A stretch of 64,000 nt of DNA. Origin: Primorskyibacter flagellatus. GTDB lineage: Bacteria > Pseudomonadota > Alphaproteobacteria > Rhodobacterales > Rhodobacteraceae. Position 1 is the stretch's first letter; the number at the start of each line of letters is the position of its first letter. Below the pieces are notes generated by a model. It did not search any database. It saw only the letters and a program-made list of their open reading frames with translations, and had not been told where the DNA came from. Location: the NCBI RefSeq assembly GCF_014638275.1, contig NZ_BMFJ01000001.1, forward strand, positions 310,001-374,000. The letters are read 5' to 3'. This document shows positions 18,083 to 27,340 of this stretch, one piece after another. Both the position numbers and the translations under genes were made by a program.

Positions 18083-20838
18083 GAAGTGGCCCTTTCCTGG
18101 CCTTCGGATATGGCCAGCCGCAGCCTCGCCTCAAGCTGCTTCTGCTTGGCCTCGCTGAACAGCTTCAGTCCGAACATGTCCTTGACGTAGAAGGTGTCCA
18201 CCACCTGTTCGCCATAGGTCGCGATCACGGCGGAGGAGATCTGCACGTTCGCCGCCGCCAGCGTCCGGGTCAGGTCGAACAGCAGGGCGGGGCGGTCGCG
18301 GGTGTCGACCTCGATGATGGTGAAGATCTCCGACCCCTCGTTGTCGAAGCTTATGGCGGTGTTGACCTTGAACGCACGCTCGCGCTTCTTGATCTTGTCG
18401 CGGTCCTTCATCGCCTCGCGCGGGACGACCTCTCCCTTCAGGGTCTTGCGGATCATCTGGCGCAGGCGCGTCAGCTTGTCGGTTTCATAGGGGTGGCCGT
18501 CGGCGTCCTGGATCCAGAAGGCCGCCGTCGCATAGCCATCCTTGGAGGTATAGGTGCGTGCGTCCACCACGTTCGCCCCGACCAGAGCGAGCGCGCCCGC
18601 AAGGCGGGAGAAGATGCCGGGGTGATCCTCCATCGCGAAGAGGGCGCGGGTGGCGTCGCGATCCTCGTCCGGGTGCAGGTCGATGCGGATTTCGTCCGCG
18701 GGAAGATCGCGCAGCATCTCTGCCAGGACCTTGTGGGCGGTGACGTGCAGACCGGGCCAGTAGGAGGGGTAGTGGCGTCGGATCTCCCGGTCGAGATCGG
18801 CCTTGGACCAGTCGGGCAGGGCTTCGCGCAGGGCGCGCTTGGCCTCGATCCCGCGGGACTGGCGGTTGAGGTCCTCGAGCCCCGTTTCCAGCGCCCGTCG
18901 GGTCTGGCGGTAGAGCGCGCGCAGCAGCGCGGCCTTCCAGTTGTTCCAGACGCCGGGGCCGACGCCGCGGATGTCGCAGACCGTCAGCACGCAGAGCAGA
19001 TCCAGCCGTTCGCGGGTGCGGACCGCCTTGGCGAAGTCGCGCACCGTCCGGGGGTCGGCGATGTCGCGTTTCTGGGCCATGTCGGACATCAGCAGGTGGT
19101 AGCGCACCAGCCATTCGACCGTCTCCGCCTCCGCCGGTTTCAGGCCGAGGCGCGGGGCGACGGTGCGGGCGATGCGGGCGCCGACGATGGCGTGATCCTC
19201 GTCCCGGCCCTTGCCGATGTCATGCAGCATCAGCGCGAGGTAAAGCACCTTGCGGTTCACGCCTTCGCGCAGGATCGACGAGGCGACCGGCAGTTCCTCC
19301 TTCAGGTCGCCGTGTTCGATCAGGGCGAGGTGGCGCAGGCACTGGATGGTGTGTTCGTCCACCGTGTAGTGGTGGTACATGTTGAACTGCATCATCGCCA
19401 CGATCGGTTCGAATTCGGGAATGAAAGCGGCCAGCACGCCCAGTTCGTTCATCCGGCGCAGCGCGCGTTCCGGGTTGCCGTGGTTCAGCAGGGTGCCCAT
19501 GAAGATCCGCGCAGCCTCGGGGTCGCTGCGCATCTCTTCGTCGAACTTGTCGAGGTTCGCGGTGACCATGCGCATGGCGTCCGGGTGGATCAGCATGCCG
19601 GTGCGCAGGCCCTCGTCGAACAGGCGCAGCAGGTTCAGCTTGTCCTTGAGAAAGGTCTTCTCGTCCGCGACGGCCAGGCGGTTGTGCACCACCTCGTAGC
19701 CTTCCGCGACAGAGGGGCGGCGGCGGAAGACACGGTCCAGCAGGGGTTCGGATTTGACATGCGCGGCCTCCATCTTGGTGAGGAAGATGCGAGTCACCTC
19801 GCCCACGATGGTGGCGTGGCGGAAGTAGTCCTGCATGAAGACCTCGACCGCGCGGCGGCCTGCGCGGTCCTTGTATCCCATGCGTTCGGCCACGGTGACC
19901 TGCATGTCGAAGGTCAGCTGGTCCATCGGCCGGTCGGCGATCAGGTGCAGGTGGCAGCGCACGGCCCAGAGGAAATCGTCGGCCTTGCGGAACTGGGCGT
20001 ATTCTTCCTTCGTGAAGACGCCAAGTGCGACCAGCTGGGAAGTGTCGGAGACCCCGTGCACATACTTGGCGATCCAGTAGAGCGACTGGAGATCGCGCAG
20101 CCCGCCCTTGCCCTCCTTCACATTGGGTTCGACCATGTAGCGCTGCCCGCCCTGCCGGGTGTGGCGGGCGGCGCGTTCGGCCAGCTTCGCCTCGACGAAG
20201 TCGCGCTCCGTGCCGTGGAACAGCTCTGCCCAGAGTCGGTTTTCCAGCTCCTTCGCGAGGGGACGGTTGCCGGTGAGATAGCGCATCTCCAGCAGGGCGG
20301 TGCGGATCGTGTAATCCTCCGCCCCGAGCTTGAGGCACTGCTTGATGGTGCGGCTGGAATGGCCGACCTTCAGGCGCAGGTCCCAGAGCACGTAGAGCAC
20401 TGTTTCAATCAGCGTTTCAAGATCGGCGGTGATCCGGCGCGGGGCGAGGAAAAGCAGGTCGACATCCGACTGCGGGGCCATTTCGCCGCGCCCGTAGCCG
20501 CCGACGGCGCAAAGCGCGAAGTCGCCGGGCTTCGACTTCGGCGGGGTCAGGTGGGTCTGTGCAAGGTGCAGCGCGGCGGCGACAAGCCCGTCGGTCAGCC
20601 AGCAGTAGGCGCGGGTGGTCGGGCCGGAGTTCCGCGGATTGCGGGTGAAATCCTCCGCAATGCGGTCGCGTCCGGCATCGCGTGCCTCGTTCAGCAGGCG
20701 GATCGCCTCCTTTCTGAAGACCTTGTCGTCGCGATGCGCCTTGCGCGCGGCGTCGATCGCGTCACAGAGCGCCGCCGGGTCGAGGATGTCGCGGGCCGGG
20801 GAGATCAGGTCTTCGGGGAAGGCAAGGTCGTCTTTCAT
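18079..20838 (-). CDS. glnD: [protein-PII] uridylyltransferase/uridylyl-removing enzyme
   Basis: Senses glutamine and uridylylates or deuridylylates PII proteins, thereby setting nitrogen assimilation. The 919-residue protein shows the full domain order: nucleotidyltransferase with GGYGRGEMAPQSDVDLLFL near residue 113, a linker, an HD hydrolase domain with LMLHDIGKGRDEDH near 540, and two C-terminal ACT domains (from about 730 and 845) that bind glutamine. The start at 20838 (MKDDLAFPEDLI) begins a conserved N-terminal region. It is first in a coupled operon with murJ. Confidence 0.97.
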   Translation of the reverse strand: MKDDLAFPEDLISPARDILDPAALCDAIDAARKAHRDDKVFRKEAIRLLNEARDAGRDRIAEDFTRNPRNSGPTTRAYCWLTDGLVAAALHLAQTHLTPPKSKPGDFALCAVGGYGRGEMAPQSDVDLLFLAPRRITADLETLIETVLYVLWDLRLKVGHSSRTIKQCLKLGAEDYTIRTALLEMRYLTGNRPLAKELENRLWAELFHGTERDFVEAKLAERAARHTRQGGQRYMVEPNVKEGKGGLRDLQSLYWIAKYVHGVSDTSQLVALGVFTKEEYAQFRKADDFLWAVRCHLHLIADRPMDQLTFDMQVTVAERMGYKDRAGRRAVEVFMQDYFRHATIVGEVTRIFLTKMEAAHVKSEPLLDRVFRRRPSVAEGYEVVHNRLAVADEKTFLKDKLNLLRLFDEGLRTGMLIHPDAMRMVTANLDKFDEEMRSDPEAARIFMGTLLNHGNPERALRRMNELGVLAAFIPEFEPIVAMMQFNMYHHYTVDEHTIQCLRHLALIEHGDLKEELPVASSILREGVNRKVLYLALMLHDIGKGRDEDHAIVGARIARTVAPRLGLKPAEAETVEWLVRYHLLMSDMAQKRDIADPRTVRDFAKAVRTRERLDLLCVLTVCDIRGVGPGVWNNWKAALLRALYRQTRRALETGLEDLNRQSRGIEAKRALREALPDWSKADLDREIRRHYPSYWPGLHVTAHKVLAEMLRDLPADEIRIDLHPDEDRDATRALFAMEDHPGIFSRLAGALALVGANVVDARTYTSKDGYATAAFWIQDADGHPYETDKLTRLRQMIRKTLKGEVVPREAMKDRDKIKKRERAFKVNTAISFDNEGSEIFTIIEVDTRDRPALLFDLTRTLAAANVQISSAVIATYGEQVVDTFYVKDMFGLKLFSEAKQKQLEARLRLAISEGQERATS

Positions 20839-20955
20839 TGCGTCTTATTGCGTATAGTGCCCGCGATTTGCCAAGCGGTAAATGCGCGGACGGGGGCCGG
20901 TGAGCCCCCGTCGCAGCGGATTGTGATCGCCCCTGCCACAGGGACGCTGGCGCGG

Positions 20956-22134
20956 TCAGAAGCCGAAGCCGCCGAAACCGCGCGGGGCGGGGTCCACGAC
21001 CACAACCTGCCGGTTGCGGATCGTCGCCACGGCCAGGCCGCGTTCGACCACGCCGTTCGGACGGAACCGGAAGACGCCGTTCACGCCCTGGAAGCCCGCG
21101 CCCTGGGTGAGGGCGGCGGCGGTCAGGGCATTGGCCTTGCCCTGCTTGACCAGGGCTCCGATCGCCGCGATGCCGTCATAGGCGAGGCCGGCGAGCGGGT
21201 GCGGCTGGCTGCCGTAGGCGGCCGAATACCGGCTGTTGAACTGCGCGGCCAGCGTCGGGTCGGGCAGGGCGAACCAGCCCCCCTGCAGGCCCGGCAGGTC
21301 CAGCGTCTGCGGCGGCACATCCCATCGTGTCAGGCCGATGTACTGGGTGACGGCCGGATCGACGCCGCGCTCCGGCAGGAGTTGGGCGAAGAAGGGCAGG
21401 GCCGCGTCGGTGTTGGAGGTCAGAAAGACCGCATCCGCCTGCGTCGCGCTGACGGTGGAGGCGACCTCGCCCACGGCGGCATTCACGCCCTGCTGCGAAT
21501 AGCTGTAGGTCACGTTCCCGACGACGCTGGCACCGGAGGAGGCGGCGGCGGAGGCGATGGCCGTACGGCCGAGTTCGCCCGCGGCGTTCTGGGCCGATAC
21601 GGTGACGATGCGCCGCTTCCCCTGACGCGCGGCGTAGGAGACGAGCCGTTGCGCCGTGTTCTCGAATGTGTGGCCCAGGACAAATACGTTGCCGCCGGCG
21701 AGGGAGGCATTGTTCGTGAAGGCCAGCACGTTCACGCCAGACGCCGCGGCGACATGGCCTGCGGCGTTGGTATTCCCGCCGTAGAGCGGACCGAGGATGA
21801 TCTTCGCCCCGTCGTTGATCGCCTTCGTGGCGACGGCGGTGGCCTGCGCCTCGTTCCCGGCGGTGTCGTAGACGCGCAGGTCGATGCGGGCACCGTTCAG
21901 CTCCGCGATGGCGAGGCGCGCGGCATTCTCCAGCGAGGCGGAGACAAAGCTGTCGCCGCCGCCGCCGCTCTTGGGAATCAGCAGGGCGACGGGAACCGGT
22001 GCGCCGGGATCGACGGACGGCCCGCCGGCCGTGGTATTGCCGAGGCTGATCGGCTCACAGGCGGCCAGGGTCAGAGAGGCCACGGCGGCCAACAGGGTTC
22101 CGGCCTTGCGGGTCTTTCGCAAAAGGGCGAACAT
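20956..22134 (-). CDS. LpoA-like penicillin-binding protein activator lipoprotein
   Basis: A 392-residue lipoprotein with a periplasmic-binding-protein type I fold, as in the C-terminal domain of LpoA, the outer-membrane activator of PBP1a. The N-terminus ends in the lipobox LTLAAC. The body begins PVPVALLIPKSGGGGDSFVSASLENAARLA and runs through IILGPLYGGNTNAAGHVA and GLAYDGIAAIGALV, the usual receptor-fold landmarks. It lacks the long N-terminal TPR domain of E. coli LpoA. ATG 22134 has a perfect AGGAG box. Its divergence from rsmI-yraN mirrors the E. coli lpoA-rsmI-yraN locus, which supports the call. An amino-acid-binding role is the alternative. Confidence 0.86.
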   Translation of the reverse strand: MFALLRKTRKAGTLLAAVASLTLAACEPISLGNTTAGGPSVDPGAPVPVALLIPKSGGGGDSFVSASLENAARLAIAELNGARIDLRVYDTAGNEAQATAVATKAINDGAKIILGPLYGGNTNAAGHVAAASGVNVLAFTNNASLAGGNVFVLGHTFENTAQRLVSYAARQGKRRIVTVSAQNAAGELGRTAIASAAASSGASVVGNVTYSYSQQGVNAAVGEVASTVSATQADAVFLTSNTDAALPFFAQLLPERGVDPAVTQYIGLTRWDVPPQTLDLPGLQGGWFALPDPTLAAQFNSRYSAAYGSQPHPLAGLAYDGIAAIGALVKQGKANALTAAALTQGAGFQGVNGVFRFRPNGVVERGLAVATIRNRQVVVVDPAPRGFGGFGF

Positions 22135-22233
22135 GTAAAACTCCTCGGTTGCTGGCGTCGGGCGCGCATGCCGCACGACCGGGCCGAATTCGCATTGCGG
22201 CGATCATAGCCGCCTCGGGATGAGGATCCAGTT

Positions 22234-23106
22234 ATGAATGCGCCGACAGGCACAGTGCCGCCCGGACCGGCCCCCGGTCTCACGCTCGTCGCGGTTCCGA
22301 TCGGGGCGGCGCGGGACATCACCCTGCACGCGCTCGACGTGCTGCGAGGGGCCGACGTGCTGGCGGCAGAAGACACGCGGACACTGCGGCGACTGATGGA
22401 CATCCACGGAATCCCGATCGGCGACCGGCCCCTGATCGCCTATCACGACCACAACGGAGACCGCGCGCGCCCCCGCCTTCTGGCCGCGATGGCGGAAGGC
22501 AAGTCGGTCGCCTACGCCTCGGAAGCGGGCACGCCGCTGATCGCGGATCCCGGTTACCACCTCGCCCGTGCCGCGCGGGAGGCAGGGCATGCGGTGACGA
22601 CGGCGCCGGGCGTCTCGGCCGTGGTGACCGCGCTGAGCCTCGCGGGCCTGCCGACCGACCGTTTCCTGTTTGCCGGCTTCCTGCCCAACCAGTCGGGCGC
22701 ACGGAAGTCCGCGCTGCGGGAACTGGCCGGGGTGACGGCGACGCTGGTGTTCTACGAATCGCCGAAACGGCTGGCCGCGATGCTGGCGGATGCGGCGGCG
22801 GAGTTGGGCGGGGATAGACCTGCGGTCGTCTGCCGGGAACTGACCAAGAAGTTCGAGACGGTGCAGCACGGCAATTTGTCTGACCTTTGCGAGATGTACC
22901 GCGCCGAGGCGCCGAAGGGCGAGATCGTGGTGCTGATCGACAGGGCGGAGACAGAGGTTGTTAGCGAAAAATTCGTGATTGATGCGCTAAGGTCGGAACT
23001 GGAAGAGGGCAGTTCGGTAAGGGATGCGGCGGCGAATGTCGCCCGGGACACCGGCTGGCCAAGGCGGTCGGTCTACAAGCTGGCGCTCGACATCGGCTCC
23101 GTATGA
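22234..23106 (+). CDS. rsmI: 16S rRNA (cytidine1402-2'-O)-methyltransferase
   Basis: Methylates the 2'-O of C1402 in the ribosomal P site using SAM. The 290-residue protein has the tetrapyrrole-methylase fold: LTLVAVPIGAARDITLHALDVL near the start, AAEDTRTLRRLM, the YHDHN segment near residue 70, AYASEAGTPLIADPGYHL near 92 and FYESPKRL near 172. It starts 99 bases from the divergent LpoA-like gene and probably heads the rsmI-yraN-gshB operon. Confidence 0.95.
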   Translation: MNAPTGTVPPGPAPGLTLVAVPIGAARDITLHALDVLRGADVLAAEDTRTLRRLMDIHGIPIGDRPLIAYHDHNGDRARPRLLAAMAEGKSVAYASEAGTPLIADPGYHLARAAREAGHAVTTAPGVSAVVTALSLAGLPTDRFLFAGFLPNQSGARKSALRELAGVTATLVFYESPKRLAAMLADAAAELGGDRPAVVCRELTKKFETVQHGNLSDLCEMYRAEAPKGEIVVLIDRAETEVVSEKFVIDALRSELEEGSSVRDAAANVARDTGWPRRSVYKLALDIGSV

Positions 23107-23146
23107 CGCTGCGGCGGGATCGGGACCGGCAGATCAGGATTGGGAC

Positions 23147-23626
23147 ATGCTGCACCGGCAATATGAATTCGATCTCCGCGGCAGTGCTCCGGTGACGGGT
23201 GCCGGGGTGACGGCTGCAGGCGCGGTGTCCGATCCTTGCGTGCCGGCACCTTCGGCCCGCCAGCGGCGCGGCAGTCGCTCGCATCTGTCGGGCATGGCCG
23301 CCGAGGATGCGGTCGAACGGGACTATCTGTTCCGTGGGCTGACCTGCACGGACCGGCGGTGGCGCTGCAAGGCCGGGGAAATCGACCTCGTCTTTCGGGA
23401 TGGCGACACTGTCGTTTTTGTCGAAGTGAAAGCTTCCGCGACCCATGATTCCGCCGCGCAGCGCATCCGCCCCCGGCAGGCCGACAGGATCGCTTCTGCT
23501 GCGCTTGTCTACCTCGACACTCTGGCTGGCGGCGGGCTGACGGACATGCGCATCGATGTGGCCTTGGTCGATGGCGGCGGTGCCGTTCAGGTAATCGAAA
23601 ACGCCTTTGCGGGGTGGTGGCACTGA
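23147..23626 (+). CDS. YraN/UPF0102 endonuclease-fold protein
   Basis: A 159-residue UPF0102 protein, a small restriction-endonuclease-like fold of unknown function. The core reads MAAEDAVERDYLFRG, CKAGEIDLVFRDGDTVVFVEVKAS, and DVALVDG; the E-I-D-L and E-V-K residues are the expected metal/nuclease residues. AGGAT lies 7 bases before ATG 23147, but this start adds about 49 residues ahead of the conserved core. An ATG at 23294 would give the usual short form, with no good ribosome site. Position after rsmI agrees with the common rsmI-yraN arrangement. Confidence 0.85.
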   Translation: MLHRQYEFDLRGSAPVTGAGVTAAGAVSDPCVPAPSARQRRGSRSHLSGMAAEDAVERDYLFRGLTCTDRRWRCKAGEIDLVFRDGDTVVFVEVKASATHDSAAQRIRPRQADRIASAALVYLDTLAGGGLTDMRIDVALVDGGGAVQVIENAFAGWWH

Positions 23627-23739
23627 CCGCGGGCTGACCTCCGCGGCATTTTCGCAGAGGTCGCTGCGGTTGCTCTGCATTGCACCCGTTCCGGGTTTCC
23701 GTCATCAAAGTCGGGCGGCGACAGTCAGGAGGCCCGGCG

Positions 23740-24678
23740 ATGAAGGTTGCAATCCAGATGGACCCGATCGGTTCGGTGAACATCAATGCGGACAGTACGT
23801 TCCGGATTGCCGAGGAGGCGCAGGCGCGCGGGCATGAGCTGTTCTATTACACGCCGGACCGGCTGTCCTATCAGGAAGGGCGGGTTCTGGCGCGCGGGCA
23901 GGCGCTGACGGTTCGGCGGGACGTCGGGAATCACGCGACACTCGGCGAGATGACGGAGATCGATCTGGCGGAATTCGACGTGGTCTGGCTGCGGCAGGAC
24001 CCGCCTTTCGACATGTTCTACATCACAACCACGCATCTGCTGCAGCGGCTGAGCCCCGGCACGCTGGTGGTCAACGATCCGTTCTGGGTCCGGAACTCTC
24101 CGGAAAAGCTTCTGGTGCTGGACTTCCCCGATCTCACACCGCCGACGGCCATCGCGCGCGATCTGGAGACCTTGCGCGCGTTCCGGGCAAAACATCAGGA
24201 CGTCATCGTCAAGCCGCTTTACGGCAATGGCGGGGCAGGGGTGTTCCGGATCACGCCGGAAGACCGCAATCTCGCCTCGCTGCATGAGCTGTTCACGGGG
24301 TTCTCTCGCGAACCTCTGATTGTGCAGAAATTCCTGCCCGCCGTGTCCAAGGGCGACAAGCGGGTCATCCTTGTGGACGGGGAGGCGGTCGGCGCGATCA
24401 ACCGCGTTCCGGCGGAAGGCGAGACGCGGTCCAACATGCATGTCGGCGGGCGGCCCGAGAAGATCGGCTTGAGCGATCGGGATCGCGAGATTTGCGCGCG
24501 AATCGGGCCGGTGCTGCGCGAGAAGGGGCAGATCTTTGTCGGGATCGACGTGATCGGTGACTGGCTGACAGAGATCAACGTGACCTCGCCAACCGGCATC
24601 CAGGAGCTCGAGCGGTTCGACGGGGTGAATATTGCCGCGAAAATCTGGGAAGCGATCGAGGCGCGTCGGGCAGGCTGA
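23740..24678 (+). CDS. gshB: glutathione synthetase
   Basis: Ligates glycine to gamma-glutamylcysteine using ATP, the last step of glutathione synthesis. The 312-residue product matches bacterial GshB throughout: [21 protein letters not shown] at the N-terminus, [20 protein letters not shown] near residue 84, [13 protein letters not shown] near 160 (ATP-grasp loop), and [20 protein letters not shown] near 268. AGGAGG precedes ATG 23740. It closes the rsmI-yraN-gshB cluster. The 101 bases between it and comM hold nothing I can name. Confidence 0.96.
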   Translation: MKVAIQMDPIGSVNINADSTFRIAEEAQARGHELFYYTPDRLSYQEGRVLARGQALTVRRDVGNHATLGEMTEIDLAEFDVVWLRQDPPFDMFYITTTHLLQRLSPGTLVVNDPFWVRNSPEKLLVLDFPDLTPPTAIARDLETLRAFRAKHQDVIVKPLYGNGGAGVFRITPEDRNLASLHELFTGFSREPLIVQKFLPAVSKGDKRVILVDGEAVGAINRVPAEGETRSNMHVGGRPEKIGLSDRDREICARIGPVLREKGQIFVGIDVIGDWLTEINVTSPTGIQELERFDGVNIAAKIWEAIEARRAG

Positions 24679-24779
24679 CCGTGGCTTTGTCAGTTCCCGA
24701 GGCGCCGTCCGAAGCGATCGAGACGGTCGGCGGGATGGAAGCCCGACGCGCCGTGCTGATGCTGCCCGGTGCGGGAGCG

Positions 24780-26306
24780 TCACGCTGCCCTGTCGCTTGG
24801 GCGTTCCACGGTCAGGCGATAGCTTAGCGCTTCGGCAATGTGGTCGGCTTCGACATCGTGACTTTGCGCCAGGTCGGCGATGGTCCGGGCGACGCGCAGG
24901 ATTCGATGATAGCCCCGTGCCGTAAGGCCGAAGCGTTCGGCTGCGCGGTGCAGCAGGTCGCGACCTTCGGCGTCCGGGGTGGCGATCTCCTCCAGCAGGC
25001 GGCCTTCGGCGTCGGCGTTCAGCGCGGCATGCGGGTGCCCGGCAAAGCGGTGCGCCTGCAGCGCGCGGGCGGCACGGACGCGGGCGGCGACGGTGGCGGA
25101 ATCGTCGCCGGAGGGGGGCAGGTCGAGGTCCATGAAGGAAACCGGGGGCACTTCGATCCGAAGGTCGATGCGGTCCATGATCGGGCCCGAGATCCGTCCC
25201 AGGTAGTCCAGGCCGCATTGCGGCACGCGGGCGCAGGCGCGGGACGGATCGGGCAGGTAGCCGCATTTGCAGGGGTTGGCGGCGGCGACCAGCAGGAAAC
25301 GGCAGGGGTAGCGCATATGGGCGTTGGCGCGGGAGACGACGACCTCTCCGGTTTCGATGGGCTGGCGCAGGGTCTCGAGAACAGCGCGGGGGAATTCGGG
25401 CAGTTCGTCCATGAAGAGCACGCCGTTATGGGCGAGGCTGATCTCTCCGGGTTTTGAGCCGCGCCCGCCGCCGACAATGGCGGCCATGGAAGCGGTATGG
25501 TGGGGTTCGCGAAAGGGCCGCTGCCGGGAGATGCCGCCGTCGGTCAGCAGCCCGGCGAGGGAGTGGATCATCGAGGTGTCGAGCGCCTCTGCCGGGGTGA
25601 GATCGGGCAGGATGGAGGGCAGGCGGGCGGCCAGCATGGATTTGCCGGACCCGGGCGTGCCCGAGAGGAAAAGGTGATGGCGCCCGGCGGCGGCGATTTC
25701 CAGCGCGCGCTTGGCCCGTTCCTGTCCCTTGATGTCGCGCAGGTCGCGGGGGGTGAGACGGGCGGCTGCTTCGCCCGGTTCGGCGGGGGCGATGGCGGCC
25801 TGACCGGTCAGGTGGCGCACAAGGTCGGTGAGGGAGGCGGCGGCGATGACCTGGGTGGTGTCGATCCAGGCGGCTTCGGCCCCGCAGGCGGCGGGACAGT
25901 AGAGGGCGCGGTCATCCTCTGCGGCGGCGACGGCGGCGGGCAGGCAGCCGAGGACCGGGACAAGCGAGCCGTCGAGCGACAGTTCGCCGAGGGCCACGGC
26001 GGTTTCAACCGCGTCCTTCGGCAGGATCTCCAGCGCCGAAAGCAGGGCGAGCGCGATCGGCAGGTCGAAATGGCTGCCTTCCTTGGGCAGGTCGGCGGGG
26101 GAGAGGTTGACCGTGATCCGCTTTGACGGCAGGGCGATGTGCATGGCCGTCAGGGCGGAGCGGACGCGGTCCCGCGCCTCGCTCACCGCCTTGTCGGGCA
26201 GGCCGACGATGGAGAAGGAGGGCAGGCCCAGGGTCACGGCGCATTGCACCTCGACCGGGCGGGCCTCGATCCCTTCGAATGCAACTGTGTAGGCTCTGGC
26301 AATCAT
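24780..26306 (-). CDS. comM: YifB/ComM family AAA+ ATPase
   Basis: A 508-residue Mg-chelatase-like AAA+ protein. ComM members act as hexameric helicases that promote branch migration during natural transformation. N-terminal Lon-like domain: GLPSFSIVGLPDKAVSEARDRVRSAL; the ATPase core has GTPGSGKSM (Walker A) near residue 217 and GVLFMDELPEF (Walker B) near 285; AANPCKCGY follows; the C-terminal part is the Mg-chelatase lid. ATG 26306 follows a GGGGGACA stretch. Two TTAACC half-sites lie 22-53 bases upstream. In Rhodobacter, ComM is part of the DNA-uptake machinery of gene transfer agent recipients. Confidence 0.92.
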   Translation of the reverse strand: MIARAYTVAFEGIEARPVEVQCAVTLGLPSFSIVGLPDKAVSEARDRVRSALTAMHIALPSKRITVNLSPADLPKEGSHFDLPIALALLSALEILPKDAVETAVALGELSLDGSLVPVLGCLPAAVAAAEDDRALYCPAACGAEAAWIDTTQVIAAASLTDLVRHLTGQAAIAPAEPGEAAARLTPRDLRDIKGQERAKRALEIAAAGRHHLFLSGTPGSGKSMLAARLPSILPDLTPAEALDTSMIHSLAGLLTDGGISRQRPFREPHHTASMAAIVGGGRGSKPGEISLAHNGVLFMDELPEFPRAVLETLRQPIETGEVVVSRANAHMRYPCRFLLVAAANPCKCGYLPDPSRACARVPQCGLDYLGRISGPIMDRIDLRIEVPPVSFMDLDLPPSGDDSATVAARVRAARALQAHRFAGHPHAALNADAEGRLLEEIATPDAEGRDLLHRAAERFGLTARGYHRILRVARTIADLAQSHDVEADHIAEALSYRLTVERPSDRAA

Positions 26307-26327
26307 GCGGTGTCCCCCGGCGACCAT

Positions 26328-26359
26328 GGTTAACGGGGGAATGGTTGCCAGACGGTTAA
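26328..26359 (-). promoter_or_regulatory. possible CtrA half-sites upstream of comM
   Basis: On the minus strand TTAACC occurs at 26354-26359 and again, as TTAACCAT, at 26326-26333, just upstream of comM. TTAACCAT matches the CtrA half-site consensus, but the two halves are 26 bases apart rather than the TTAA-N7-TTAA spacing, so at best they are separate half-sites. Confidence 0.35.
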
Positions 26360-26381
26360 TCGACCGTGCGGTGATGGCGGA

Positions 26382-27257
26382 TCAGGCGGTGAGCAGGGCC
26401 ATGAAGGCCGGGAAGGCCTCTGGATCGTTCACCGTCTTGTCGCGGCAGTTCGCATTACAGAAGCCGAAGGTGCGCCCGTCGATTTCCAGCATATGCGAGG
26501 TGTCGGCCTTGCCGGAGTAGGGGCAGGTGGCGTTTTCCGGCGTTCCGGTCGCGACGGCGCGGGCGGGGCGCGGTGCCGGGCCGGGCCACGGACGTTTCGG
26601 CAGGTCGAGTTCGTAGGGCACGGGGTCGTAGCTGACGGTGAGCCCCTGCGCCCGCCAACGGCGGAAGGCGGGATCGGAGAGCGTGAGGTCGACATAGGCC
26701 TGCGCCTCCGGCCCGACGGGCAGGCCGTAGCCGGCGATCCGGGCCGCGACGGGGGCAAAGAAGACATCGGCCAGCGAATAGGTGCCGAACAGCCAGGGCC
26801 CGGCCTGACCATGGCGATCGCGTGCGAGGTTCCAGAGCGTTTCGACGCGTACGACATCGGCCAGCACCGCCTCGGACGGGGTGAAACCGTCGTACTGGTA
26901 CAGAAGCTGGCAGTTGCAGCTGCCGCGCAGGGCGGTGAACCCGGCGTGCATTTCGGCGCTGATCCAGCGGGCGAGGGCACGGGCGGAGGGATCGGCGGGC
27001 CAGAGACCGGCGTCGGGATGGCGTTCGGCAAGCGTTTCGGCCATGGCCATGGTTTCGCCGATCACGATGCCGTCCGGGGTCCGCATCACCGGGACAAGCC
27101 GGGCGGGGGCGAGGTCGCCGAGGTCGGCCAGAAGCGTGCCGGAGTAGAGCCCGACCATATGGGTGCGCACCGGGATGACGAACTTTTCGAACATCAGCCA
27201 GCCGCGCAGCGACCAGGACGAAAAACTGCGGTCACCGATGTAGAGGTCGTAGGTCAT
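26382..27257 (-). CDS. glutathione S-transferase fused to a YHS-like Cys domain
   Basis: A 291-residue protein. Residues 1 to about 210 are a GST: a thioredoxin-fold N-terminus (LYIGDRSFSSWSLRGWLMFEKF, with Ser candidates for thiolate stabilisation), VIGETMAMAETLAERHP, then an all-helical domain. After a Pro-rich linker near 225, the last 50 residues form a separate Cys domain, CPYSGK...GFCNANCRDK..PEAFPAF, resembling YHS/TRASH metal-binding modules with three cysteines. The GST part conjugates or reduces with glutathione; the C-terminal part may bind a metal. The fusion is unusual. It is followed on the same strand by a histidine phosphatase gene's region but separated from it by promoter-sized gaps. 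Confidence 0.8.
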   Translation of the reverse strand: MTYDLYIGDRSFSSWSLRGWLMFEKFVIPVRTHMVGLYSGTLLADLGDLAPARLVPVMRTPDGIVIGETMAMAETLAERHPDAGLWPADPSARALARWISAEMHAGFTALRGSCNCQLLYQYDGFTPSEAVLADVVRVETLWNLARDRHGQAGPWLFGTYSLADVFFAPVAARIAGYGLPVGPEAQAYVDLTLSDPAFRRWRAQGLTVSYDPVPYELDLPKRPWPGPAPRPARAVATGTPENATCPYSGKADTSHMLEIDGRTFGFCNANCRDKTVNDPEAFPAFMALLTA

Positions 27258-27340
27258 GACCCGGGCCCTTTTCTGAGAGGTTTCCGGCAGCCTATCCCGT
27301 GCAATGGGTTCACCAAAACGAATGATTGTTGGCTAATTGA

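Noticed and set aside
18493-22209. Very long open frame (over 1200 codons) on the plus strand
   Set aside because: It is antisense to glnD and the LpoA-like gene, which are unmistakable; low stop frequency in GC-rich DNA explains it, and its translation shows no family motif.
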